From: Nepenthes gracilis | Taxonomy: Eukaryota > Streptophyta > Magnoliopsida > Caryophyllales > Nepenthaceae | DNA: 64,000 nt | NCBI GenBank assembly: GCA_033239525.1 | Contig: BSYO01000003.1 | Coordinates: 21,345,716 to 21,409,715, forward strand | Direction: 5' to 3' | Part shown: positions 36,455-45,919 of the stretch, one piece after another | Layout: each line of letters opens with the position of its first letter | How positions within the stretch are numbered: position 1 is the stretch's first letter | The notes under the pieces: generated by a model | Seen by the model: the letters and a program-made list of their open reading frames with translations, nothing else | Databases searched by the model: none | What the model was told of the DNA's origin: nothing | Translations under genes and position numbers: made by a program

Positions 36455-38634
36455 TCTCTTCCGCGACACGGCGAGCCCGGCGAGGACGGCTGAGCGACTT
36501 CCAGAACAAGCGGGCAAGGATAGGGGTTAGGAATGATGTCATTAGCTTTAGTAGCGACGATATGGCTCATGTAACATCTCCCCATACTGACCCCCTTGTT
36601 GTATCGGCCATTGTTTCAACTGGTGGTGATGACTACCAACTGAAACGGGTCTTCATTGATAATGGAAGCTCGCAAAATTTGCTGTACCTCACTGCATTCA
36701 TTAAACTTGGACTAAAACGGAACCAAATGAAGGCAGCAAACGGACCATTATACGGCTTGGACAACGAGCCAGTTCCGGTGCAAGGGATAGTGCGACTGGA
36801 AGTCACGGTGGGGACCCACCCGCGCTCTATGACGCGCGAGTTGGCGTTCCTAGTCGTCGACCTTCCATCCGTCTACAACGCCATATTCGGCAGACCCTTC
36901 TTGACTGCCTTCGAAGCCGTGACGTCCATCCCTCACCTAAAGGTGAAATTTCCCACCCCCTGGGGCGTGGGAGAAATTCTCGGAGACCAAGAAACGGGAC
37001 GGACATGCTACCTGTCCCAAGTCAACCCAGTGGCACCAAGCAGACCAAGCGAAGACCTGGACCTCCGCGACGAGACGTCGCTTCAACAGGCCCAGTCAGG
37101 CGAGGAAACTGAGGCGATCCCTCTCAATCCTTCCGATCCGGAACAATGCGTCAACGTAGGGAGATCCCTTCAGCCTGCAGATCGCGACAAGTTGATTACC
37201 TTCCTTCGGGCTAACTCCGATGTGTTTGCCTGGGTCCCCGCTGACATGCCCGAGATATCGGCCAAAGTCATAGTTCACAAGTTGGGCCTTGACGGGAGCC
37301 GAAAACCCGTCCTGCAGAAGCGGAGGAACCACTCCGTCGAAAAGTTGGTCGCCATCAGGGAAGAAGTGAAGAGGCTCCTAGACGCCGGGTTCATCAGAGA
37401 AGTCCAGTACCCGGAGTGGCTATCCAACGTCGTACTGGTGAAAAAGAACAGCGGCAAATGGCGGATGTGTGTCGACTTCACGGACGTGAACAAGGCCTGC
37501 CCCAAAGATAGCTTTCTGCTCCCAAGAATCGACCAGCTCATGGATTCCACATCCGGGCACGAACTGCTGAGCTTCATGGACGCATACTCGGGATACAACC
37601 AGATCCGGATGGACCCAGAAGACGAGGAACACACCTCGTTCATGACAGATCAAGGGACATATTGTTACAAAATAATGCCCTTTGGTCTCAAGAATGCAGG
37701 CGCTACGTACCAGCGCCTTGTCAACAAGATGTTCGAAACTCAGATCGGGCGGAACGTGGAGGTGTACATCGACGACATGCTTGTAAAAAGCAAAGTCGCG
37801 AGCCACCACGTCAACGACCTTGACGAGACCTTTCAAATCCTCCGACAGCATGGGATGAAGCTCAATCCTGTCAAATGCGCGTTCGGAGTGACCTCTGGGA
37901 AGTTCTTGGGCTTCATTGTATCCCAGCGCGGAATAGAAGCCAACCCGGAGAAGATCAAAGCCGTACTCGACTTGGACCCTCCACGAACGATAAAAGAAGT
38001 CCAGAAGCTGACGGGGCGGATAGCCGCCCTCTCACGGTTCCTAGCCAAGTCAGCCGAGAAGTATTTGCCCTTCTTCAAGGCGTTAAGGGGCACAAAGTCG
38101 CACGGGTTCAAGTGGAATGAAGAATGCGACGAAGCATTCAAGGAACTGAAGGCTTATCTCTCCAGCGCGCCGCTGCTAAGCTCGCCGCGCGAAGGGGAAG
38201 ATCTCTACCTCTACCTAGCCACGTCAGCATCCGCGCTCAGCTCAGTGTTAGTTGCGGAGCACGAAGGCAAGCAACAGTCGGTGTACTACGTAAGCCGGGT
38301 GCTGACCGACGTAGAGGCCCGCTATCCGCACGCAGAAAGGATGGCGCTCGCTCTTGTCTACGCGGCGCGGAAACTGCGACCCTACTTCCGATCTCACCGG
38401 ATCATCGTCTTTGACGGACGATCGGCCAAGACGATTTTGCAGAAACCAGAGACGTCAGGCCGGTTGGTTAAGTGGGCTGTCGAGCTTGGAGAATTCGACT
38501 TAGAATTCCGGCCCCGGCCAGCCGTAAAAGGACAGGCTCTGGCGGACTTTATCGTCGAAGCAGCGACACCAGCACAAGACGAAGACAACAATCCAGGAGA
38601 TACGGAGCACGATAGTCCACCTGTGTGGACCTAA
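36442..38634 (+). CDS. pol: Pol of element 2: protease, reverse transcriptase, Ty3-type RNase H
   Basis: A single uninterrupted frame of 730 residues, in a different phase from gag. The aspartic protease has DNGSS at 73-77 and the flap-side FGRPFL near 152-157. Reverse transcriptase covers about residues 280-540. It has the segment from WLSNVVLVKK to MCVDF, the LPRIDQLMD stretch, and the catalytic YIDDM at 442-446 with both aspartates present. The RNase H domain (about 550-715) reads LYLYLATSASALSSVL where active Ty3 RNase H has an aspartate, so this domain may serve mainly as a connection. It makes element cDNA from its RNA in the cytoplasmic particle. The true start may lie upstream, by fusion or frameshift from gag. 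The frame ends just before the second RNase H. Confidence 0.9.
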   Translation: MVHMISSATRRARRGRLSDFQNKRARIGVRNDVISFSSDDMAHVTSPHTDPLVVSAIVSTGGDDYQLKRVFIDNGSSQNLLYLTAFIKLGLKRNQMKAANGPLYGLDNEPVPVQGIVRLEVTVGTHPRSMTRELAFLVVDLPSVYNAIFGRPFLTAFEAVTSIPHLKVKFPTPWGVGEILGDQETGRTCYLSQVNPVAPSRPSEDLDLRDETSLQQAQSGEETEAIPLNPSDPEQCVNVGRSLQPADRDKLITFLRANSDVFAWVPADMPEISAKVIVHKLGLDGSRKPVLQKRRNHSVEKLVAIREEVKRLLDAGFIREVQYPEWLSNVVLVKKNSGKWRMCVDFTDVNKACPKDSFLLPRIDQLMDSTSGHELLSFMDAYSGYNQIRMDPEDEEHTSFMTDQGTYCYKIMPFGLKNAGATYQRLVNKMFETQIGRNVEVYIDDMLVKSKVASHHVNDLDETFQILRQHGMKLNPVKCAFGVTSGKFLGFIVSQRGIEANPEKIKAVLDLDPPRTIKEVQKLTGRIAALSRFLAKSAEKYLPFFKALRGTKSHGFKWNEECDEAFKELKAYLSSAPLLSSPREGEDLYLYLATSASALSSVLVAEHEGKQQSVYYVSRVLTDVEARYPHAERMALALVYAARKLRPYFRSHRIIVFDGRSAKTILQKPETSGRLVKWAVELGEFDLEFRPRPAVKGQALADFIVEAATPAQDEDNNPGDTEHDSPPVWT

Positions 38635-38970
38635 ACGTGAGCGGATCGTCTACTCGGACAGCAAAGTGGAGCCGGAATCGTGTTAAGGACGCCCGAGGGT
38701 GTGGAGATCGTATACTCCGTTACTCTCGCCTTCCCGGCCACGAACAATGTTGCGGAGTACGAAGCCCTCCTTGCGGGCCTGCGACTGGCGAGGGAGTGTT
38801 CCGCACGGTCGTTGGTCGTGCGTAGTGACTCCGAACTCGTGGTCAATCAGGTGAAGGGGAACTTCGAAGCCTCGAACCCACAACTCGTGAGGTACCTGGT
38901 GAAGGTAAGGGCCTTGATCCCTGAGTTCGGCCGATTAGAGATCGAGCATATCCCGAGAATGGATAACTGA
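38625..38970 (+). pseudogene. Second, archaeal-type RNase H of element 2 (frameshifted)
   Basis: The segment with PATNNVAEYEALLAGL, VVRSDSELVVNQVKG and LEIEHIPRMDN at 38730-38967 is typical of the extra RNase H of the Tat lineage. It removes the RNA strand during reverse transcription. Its first catalytic block lies in another frame (38625 onward) and reads NVSGSS, so the expected Asp (NVDGS in element 1) is Ser. At least two frame changes (about 38625-38680) and a stop at 38968-38970 separate it from its neighbours. Confidence 0.78.
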
Positions 38971-39047
38971 CGCTGGCCCGATCGGCCCGGGACGCGGCCG
39001 CGAATCTGTCAGAGCGAGACGCAAGGGAACCCAGGGAAGTCCAGAAC

Positions 39048-40330
39048 GTGCCCAGCATCGATGCCAAAGACAAAGAAGTCCTACAAATCAACACGAGGGA
39101 CAACTGGATGACTCCGTACATAAAGTTCCTCACTGAAGAAGCTTTGCCAGAAGACGCCAACGAAGCCAAGCGAATCAAGAAGACAGCAGGATGGTACACG
39201 GTTCTAAATGGGAGATTGTACAGGCGAGGATACTCCACCCCTCTCCTGAAGCGCCTTACCCCGGAGGAAGCCGACTACGCATTGGCGGAAGTACACTTGG
39301 GGCTGTGTGGATCTCACATTGGCGGGAAGAACCTAGCATTCAACGTCATGCGGCAAGGGTTCTACTGGCCCACCATGAAACAAGACGCTATGGAGTTCGT
39401 CCGCAAGTGTGAGAGTTGCCAGGTCCATGGCAACATGACGCACCAGCCGCACACCGAGCTGCACTATCTTCAATCCCCATGGCCGTTCGCACAATGGGGG
39501 CTCGACATACTAGGACCCCTACCAATGGCTGCCGGACAAAGGAAGTTCTTGATCGTTGGCATCGACTACTTCACAAAATGGGTGGAAGCCGTCCCACTCG
39601 CAAAGATTACAGAACAAAATGCGACGGAATTCCTCCGTCAGAGCATTATTTGCCGCTTTAGGATTCCCGAAGTCGTGGTGACCGATAACGGAACCCAATT
39701 CACCGGCAAACGCTTCACGAAGTACTGCCGCAACCTCCGCATTAAACTGGTGCACACGTCCGTGGCACACCCTCAAGCAAACGGTCAGGTCGAAGTCACC
39801 AACCACACACTCCTGCACGGGTTGAAAACCAGGTTGGAAGACGCAGGGGGCTCCTGGACTGAGGAGCTACCGTCGTGCTATGGTCGTATCGAACGACTGC
39901 GAGAGAACCAACAAGGGAGACGCCCTTCAATCTTTGCTTTGGGGCTGAGGCTGTGGTACCCGTGGAAATGGGGATGCCAAGCCTACGGATCGAATGCTTC
40001 GACCCAGCCACCAATGAACGAAGGCTACGGGAAAGTCTGGACTTGCTCTCGAAAGTTCGAGATGCCGCACGACTTAGGACCGCAGCCTACCAACAGCGAG
40101 TGAAGGCACGCCCACTGGAAGTTGGAGATCTGGTCCTCCGGAGTGTAGAGGCGGCGGGAAAGACCGCAAATAGGAACAAACTCTCCCCCAGGTGGGAGGG
40201 ACCGTTCTTCGTCTCCGCAATCCTCCGGAGCGGAGCGTACAAAGCTACGCGCCTGAGCAGCAAACTGGTCCCGCGGACACGGAACGCCCTTGAACTTAAG
40301 AAAGTGTTACCAATGATGCAACTCGACTGG
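39048..40330 (+). pseudogene. Integrase of element 2 (one frameshift near the C-terminal part)
   Basis: The frame from 39048 holds the HHCC zinc domain (HLGLCGSH... then CESCQVH, about residues 82-128). The catalytic core follows, with Asp153, Asp213 and Glu249 in the D-D-35-E spacing, so the active site is intact. Near 39870-39895 the frame shifts. The continuation is in the frame 39875-40330: WSYRTTAREPTRETPF, VEVGDLVLRSV-like and LVPRTRNALELKKVLP, ending the C-terminal DNA-binding domain. No chromodomain is seen, as expected for Tat. Integrase inserts the cDNA into the nuclear genome. Confidence 0.85.
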
Positions 40331-41290
40331 GTAAGTCGCACACGCATGCATCATGATGAATGCTTGAACATGAGTTTATCTTTGATTATCATAATTGCTT
40401 TATCTTGTTGCATATTCATTTGTGTGAGTTAATGTCATGCATTGCATTTTCAAATCAAACGACCTAGACTGCCCCTAAGTTGGGAGGACAAGCGTCCGTC
40501 CGTAAAACCAGTCCTTGGCTCAAACGCCTGGCGGTCCAAAGCAAACCGTCTCAGGACTCCGCCCTCATGCCAGATGGCCTGGGGACGGCTTTACTCACCA
40601 TGGCTCCGCGCCAAAAGGCCCCAGCGGCCACTCAGAAACTAAGCCCCGAGCTAGTCAGCCCGGAGGCGTCCAGCCGTGGGTTAGGACAAAGGATCCAGGC
40701 GATCCATTCCAAAGGCTACGCGCCTACGACCCGTGCGGTCAAGACATTAGGCCTGGGGGCTCCCCGAGTCTCCACTCTACGGCCAACAAAACCTTAGGGG
40801 GCAAAGAATCGCAGGCGTGCGGCGACCTTCTTCAACAGAAGAGAGCACCCTCAGTCTACAATGGTCGTGGGCTAGGACCTCAACTTGGTGATTATAACGC
40901 TTTGAGCAGGAGCGACGCACCTCCCGCAATCATACGCGACTGAGTCCTAGACCGGGAGTCCGATTACCGCGGCCTGACCGCTGCGCTGACCCTTGTTGAG
41001 GCTCCAGGGGCTTGGCGACGACATCCGCTTCACCGGATCGAGCCCCCCAAATGTGTGAGCTGTGATGACATCCTCTTACGAAGGACGAGCACCACGCAAG
41101 AAGGCGCCTGTATAGGGCCTTAACAGCAACGGCTCCAAAGAGCCCAATGCTCAAATGAGAAGCATGATCCAACAAATGGAAACAAAGCAAAAAGCAAGCA
41201 ACACTTTACGATAAGAGAAGCATGGACACGAAGTGTAAACAGAAGCTTCTCATTTATGCAAAAGACAGATATGATACAAAGACGGAAATT
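40331..41290 (+). other. Non-coding spacer between pol and the antisense genes of element 2
   Basis: GC-rich DNA with repeated GGCC/CCAAAG-type words. I see no clear tandem array here, unlike 6759-7110 of element 1. Part of it (about 40845-40915) matches element 1. The - strand at about 41245-41258 has an ATAAAT that may end the antisense transcript. Confidence 0.5.
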
Positions 41291-41317
41291 GGTCTCAAAA
41301 CTCAATGGCAGCAAAAG

Positions 41318-41704
41318 CTAATCGGGAAGGCTCGATGGGCCCGCTTCCTCCGGGAAAGTCTCCAGGCATGACGCCTCTTCTACCGCGGCGTTCCCTGGAT
41401 GGAGGACACCAACTGGGACGTGAGGAGCCGCCAGAGAGACATCCCAATAACGAGTGTCCATCGCCTGCTGCCACTCTGATGGGGTGTGTCGACCAACCAT
41501 CTCTCCAACCAATCTGGTGACACGGCTCTCTGAAGCGGCGAGTAGAGCTTCTAGCTGCGCCACTCTCTGCTTCAGGTTGCCGTTCTCCATCGAGAGATGC
41601 GATTCGGGCCAGTCTGCCATGGACGAGATGATGCCGTGTGATGATAGTTCGCTCCAGGTCCCCGCGAAAAGAGTCAGCTCGCACCTCGAGGGGGACCGCA
41701 TCAT
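41318..41704 (-). CDS. Antisense coiled-coil frame 'B' of element 2
   Basis: A frame of 128 residues on the - strand. A coiled coil (about residues 34-75: MENGNLKQRVAQLEALLAAS, then SRVTRLVGEM) is followed by MDTRYWDVSLA...VPVGVLHPGN at about 84-107, the same motif as 'B' in element 1 (GVPVGILDPRN) and 'A' (44025-44632, FRVGVLDPRN). The ATG at 41704 is probably not the real start; the coding sequence likely continues from the Transposase_28-like region upstream through a repeat-rich stretch, possibly by splicing. Role unknown; a coiled coil suggests oligomer formation or partner binding. Confidence 0.5.
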   Translation of the reverse strand: MMRSPSRCELTLFAGTWSELSSHGIISSMADWPESHLSMENGNLKQRVAQLEALLAASESRVTRLVGEMVGRHTPSEWQQAMDTRYWDVSLAAPHVPVGVLHPGNAAVEEASCLETFPEEAGPSSLPD

Positions 41705-41867
41705 CAGGAGCCTGCACGGAAGGAAAAGTAAGAAGTATTACCAAAATAAACGACAAAGGAAGAAGTCCAGAAGGAAACAACCATACCAGAAGGCGGGCGA
41801 CGCGCAGGAAGCGTGCGAAATTGCCCGCAAAAGCCCCTTCATGGGGCCCAGCTTCCTCGACTGCATG

Positions 41868-42330
41868 GGGAGGGCTGGCTGGAAGGCTGGCTGCCGTAGG
41901 AGCGCTCGCGGGCTCCTGCCGCGAGGACGTCCCGGCTGCCCCTTCGCCAGCTTGTACCGCATCCCGCGGCGAGGCTGGTGCAAACCTCCGAACATGCGAC
42001 ATTGCGAGCTCATCCAAAGAGCCGCTCCACAGGCTCTCGGCCTCCTCGGCTTCTTTGAGGAAGGGGTTGGGCTGGAAAGGTTAGCCGGGCTAGGAGCGCT
42101 CGCAGTTCTTGCAGCGAGGGCGTCCGGCGACCCTTCGCCCGGCAGTGCCGCATCAGCCAGCGAGGAGCAAAATAAACCTCCGAATACGCAGCCCGTGCGA
42201 GTTCATCCGAAGGAACCTCTCCACAGGGCTCAGTTCTCGATTTGCTGAGGAGGGCTGATGGAAGGGCAGGCCGCAGGGAACGTTCGGGGCTCTTGCCCCC
42301 AAGGGCGTCCCGGCTTCCTTCGTCGGCCTA
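41868..42330 (-). repeat. About 190-bp tandem repeat (three copies) inside the antisense gene of element 2
   Basis: Related units occur at about 41868-42060, 42061-42250 and 42251-42330 (partial). Shared marks are TAGGAGCGCTCGC at 41897 and 42091 (a diverged copy at about 42275), and CTCCACAGG.CTC at about 42026 and 42221. On the - strand each unit encodes an Ala/Pro-rich piece preceded by an RRFAPASP or RIRRF-like stretch. Spacings of about 194 and 184 bp are not multiples of three, so the copies have drifted out of phase. I do not see this triplication in element 1. Confidence 0.7.
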
Positions 42331-42499
42331 AGCCCGAGATCTGGCTGAGGAGCGGTCCCAACCTCTGAAATACAGCCAGTCCTCAAAAAAGACTGCGTGA
42401 AGAAATGGGCTCTACAAAAATCACCGTGACTCCACGACTTCACAGGCCTCCGCACCGGCTCGAGCTTGATAGTAAATGGCCCCTCTGGGCTCTCAACAT

Positions 42500-43562
42500 G
42501 ACGACATCGTCCAATGCCTCAGCAGCGCCGCCGGTGGATGGATCCCAGTGGAGACTCGACCTCGCATAGACTTCGGGCGGCTAACTCCGCAATCGAAGTC
42601 GACGAAGTGCAGACAGTTTTCCTCCGGCGACCCATTACGCGGAGTCTCCTTGAGGTCTGGACTCCCACTTGGTAGAAGGACCAAGCGACTCGTCTCGGGA
42701 CCTCCTCAAAGGAGTCCCTGCGGCTTCCCTTAACCGCCGGGGCAGCAGCGTCCTCATCATCGCTCGACGACAACAACGAGCTGCTTTCCTCCTCGATTCT
42801 CACGGGCGGGATGGAAGCGGTCTCTTCGAGAAAATCCTTACTGGGGCCGGCTTATCGCCCAGCCCGGCCAGAGGCCCCACACTGCCCATCTCGAACGTGA
42901 TGACGTAAGGAAGTAACCACGAATCCCGAACCTTTCTTCTTCCGCCTTAATGGTGGACAATTGGCGGGCTTCAAGACTCTACAAGGTCTTCGTTAGTGGG
43001 CTTGTCCCGGAAGAACTCCGAGATCGGGCCCCACGCCTTTGGAAGCTCATACTCAGAAGGCTCCTGCAGAAAGAAAAAGCGTTCCTTCCAACCCTTCACA
43101 GAATCTGGATTGGTGCCGCGAAGGCTGTACCCCGCCTTGGGGGAAAGCGAAATCCAGTCCTCCGACTCCGTGGCCCGAAAAATGATCCTTGCCGCCTTCG
43201 CATCGAAGGCGCACTGGTGCATCAGGGCGAAGACGCAGAGAGATACCAGATAGCCAAGGCATTGGGATGAAGCCTCGCCAGTGGGATTCCCAGCGCTTCA
43301 ACTATCGCGTGCAAATTGCAGTTCACAGAAAAACGAAGCCCCCCCTCAGATGATGTTCGTACACCGTAATAAAACCCTCTGGGGAGGCATGGGCTCTATC
43401 CTGAGCGCCGGGAACACGGGAACTCAGGTTAACAGGAATCGCATAATCTACCCTAAGAGAGGCTATGTACGCCTCAGTCAAAATCGACTTGGTATTGCGA
43501 ACACCATGACACACAAGTCTGGAAACATGGGAAGAAGAAGAACTCTCTCCTTTCGCAGCCAT
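42500..43562 (-). pseudogene. Antisense Transposase_28-like gene of element 2 (frameshifted)
   Basis: It starts MAAKGESSSSSHVSRLV at 43562. The N-terminal part reads DYAIPVNLSS..., then SPEGFITVYEHHLRGG. A run of seven C at 43339-43345 marks a frameshift. The next frame (about 42971-43340) has LHAIVEALGIPLARLHPNAL, then IFRATESEDWISLSPKAGYS and NPDSVKGWKERFFFLQEP. The EGFITVYEHHL...LHPNA pattern is what I know from the plant family 'putative gypsy type transposon' (Pfam Transposase_28). An acidic Ser/Asp-rich tail follows (SSSLLSSSDDEDAA at about 42755-42797). A TATTTAAA box lies 71-78 bases upstream (43633-43640). Role in the retrotransposon is unknown. Confidence 0.65.
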
Positions 43563-44024
43563 TTATCTCTCAAATATCACAGGGATAAAGGAAAAAGTAA
43601 TCAGCGGAAGGAAGAAGACGATGGTCGTCTGGTTTAAATAGACGACTCCAAGCCAAGAGGCGGGAAACTGAAACGACACCGCCTCCGGAGATTGAGACAC
43701 GTGGTGGCATCAAAGCGCACCGCAGAACCTCAAATCAACTGCAATGATGGCTAGGCGCCAGGCTAACGGGCGCGACCCTTCAGCAACCTGGCTAGGGTCC
43801 ACGCTGGCGCCGCCACATTAAATGCAGGCTCACGATAGCAGAGCCCCTGAAGACGCGCACAATAAGCCCGAAGCAAAAATAAAAAAAAAAAAGAAGAGAA
43901 ACCGCCACGAAACGAGAAGATGCAGCAGACGAAACGATACGAAAGGCTAATTCTCATTACGGCAAAATAATTCTGTTACAACAACTAGCAAAGAAAAGAA
44001 AAGAATACAATGACAACAAAACGG

Positions 44025-44632
44025 TCAACGATCCCGGTGGCCGGAGGAGGAACCTTGAACGGGATAATCCACCAATTGATCACGGGTCTTGGCGGACGAG
44101 TTACGAGGATCTAGGACACCCACGCGGAAGCCTGGATCCTCCAGTAAAGCCAGCCTTCGGCAAAGCCTCATGGTGTCAAAATATCTCCGATCCAAGTCCG
44201 ATCTCATTTTCTCCGGCCGAAGCATCGACCTCATCTCCGTCCACAGCGCAGCAACTTCAGCCTGATGCCGCCGCCCAAGTTGCTCCATTCCTTCCTCAAG
44301 TGCCAATATGCGGCCCTGTGCCCCCACGTTGGCATCCGCCAGCCGTACAACTCTGGCCTCCGACTCGGCCAGAGCGTTCTCCAAATGTGCAACGCGAGCT
44401 CTCAGCCACTCTATTTCGATCGCTGCAGCCCCCCGATGCGGTGGGACACCCTCGAAACCCGGAGGAACCCCCCGACTCCGAGAAGGGCCGGCAACCGTGG
44501 CTTCAGAGCGAGCCCCTCCTGAGGAATAGGCTCCAGAAGACACGGGGGCGTTAGAGCCGAACTCGGACTCGTGAGTGGAGGGCTCCGTGTCACTAGAGGA
44601 GTCTCCTATCGATTTCGCGACGAAAAACACAC
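44025..44632 (-). CDS. Antisense coiled-coil frame 'A' of element 2
   Basis: The open frame extends upstream to 45026, but similarity to element 1 begins at about 44632 (AKSIGDSSSDTEPSTHESEF), where element 1 has a Met and this copy has none. A Ser-rich head is followed by a coiled coil (IEWLRARVAHLENALAESEA, then AQGRILALEEGMEQL, about 44240-44440) and a C-terminal motif DLDRRYFDTMRLCRRL...FRVGVLDPRN. It is a paralogue of 'B' at 41318-41704. A TATTTAAAT box (44702-44710, read on -) lies 70-80 bases upstream. The uninterrupted frame over about 200 residues suggests recent selection or low age. Function unknown. Confidence 0.55.
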
Positions 44633-44997
44633 AGAAGAAGATCGAACGGCCAGTGGATGAACAAGTACAAAGACGTGCCAGATTTCGGGAGAGAATGGCG
44701 CATTTAAATAGGCAAATCTCCTGGAAAAGCGGCAAACCCAAAGGGCGAAAAGCATTTAAGGGAGGGCCAATGAGGTTCCACCACGTGGGAGACCCCCGGA
44801 AACTCGCGCGTTTCAAGACGGGCAGCGTCTCCTGGCCCGCAGAAATTAAATGCGGCTGGCAGCCCCGAGGGACGTGGCGGTTGACAGGGACCCACGGGCT
44901 CCCAAAGGATGACGTGGATCTTCGGGGCAAAACGCCCATTATGAAAAAAGTATTTACGGAGAAAAGACAAAAATTGAAGACAAAAGAGGCTACTTCT

Positions 44998-45570
44998 TTT
45001 ATTAAATGTTTTCTTACAAAGTACAAGATCTACATCCATGAAGTCATGAAAAGACGAAAGAAGACGTAGTGCGAAGCTGGTATGCTCCGTACCTCGTCCC
45101 GGAGAGCCGGCGAGCGGCGGCGCGCGGCCGCCCGGGTTGCACCAGCGAATCAAGGCGAAGCGAGGGAGCATCCCCGGTGGGAGTCTCCAATTCAATCCAC
45201 CGGGGTCCAGGAAGCACTGAAGTCGGGCACTCCGGGAAAGTTCGGTGTCAAGCCCGGCTTTCCCGGAGGGCTACAGACCTCGCACCCCTTCCGCGGTTAA
45301 CGCCCTGACCTGGCTCGCGGGGTGACACCTGCGAAAGCCTTCGCCTAACAGGCGAAGGTAGCAGCAGGGGAAGTCAAAGAATCCGCTCAGCCTAGCCAGG
45401 CCACAACCCGAAAGGAAGCGCGTGACGAAGGCAGAATGGCCAAGCCACTCTCGTTAGCAAAGAAAGCAAGCCGCGAGGCTTGGACTACAGCGGTCTCCAC
45501 CAGGGATCTCAGACATGCAAGTGGTCCATCCAACTCCTTCTCGAGTGCCCACCATGGGCGGGGAAAGCCA
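44998..45570 (-). other. Third antisense unit of element 2
   Basis: On the - strand a frame near 45555 reads MVGTREGVGWTTC, matching MGTREGIEWIC of element 1. A CATAAATAG box lies at about 45634-45642 and AATAAA (TTTATT on +) at 44998-45003. Conservation of all three in both elements supports a transcript; the coding content past the first residues is not convincing. Confidence 0.35.
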
Positions 45571-45919
45571 GAATCTCCTCATCGCCTCTCCGATTTGTTG
45601 GTAAGGGATGAACTTCACTCGCTCAAATGCCCCCTATTTATGGGCAAGACGCAGGACATCCCTTCACCCAGCGCGACACGGCATCCGAGAAAGCGTCTTT
45701 CGGAAATGGCTAGGCGAGTCGACGCAGCCCCAAGACGCGCGATCTCGCCGGGCGAGGTGACGGTCACAAAGAACACACAAGCTTGCCCTGCCACAGGAAA
45801 GGCGCGAACTGGGAAGACGACAAAAGTGGCGCGGCACGAGGAAGGGAACGAGGCCGTGGAAATGGGCCCAATGGACATGCCAGGCCCGACCACTGGCCGA
45901 CCCAGGCATGGGGGGCTAG

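Noticed and set aside
41454..42248. Open frame of 264 codons on the + strand
   Set aside because: It overlaps the antisense gene and its about 190-bp repeats; the - strand frame is the one conserved with element 1.
44575..45069. Open frame of 164 codons on the + strand
   Set aside because: Lys-rich shadow across the promoter of antisense unit A; no similarity to element 1 at protein level.
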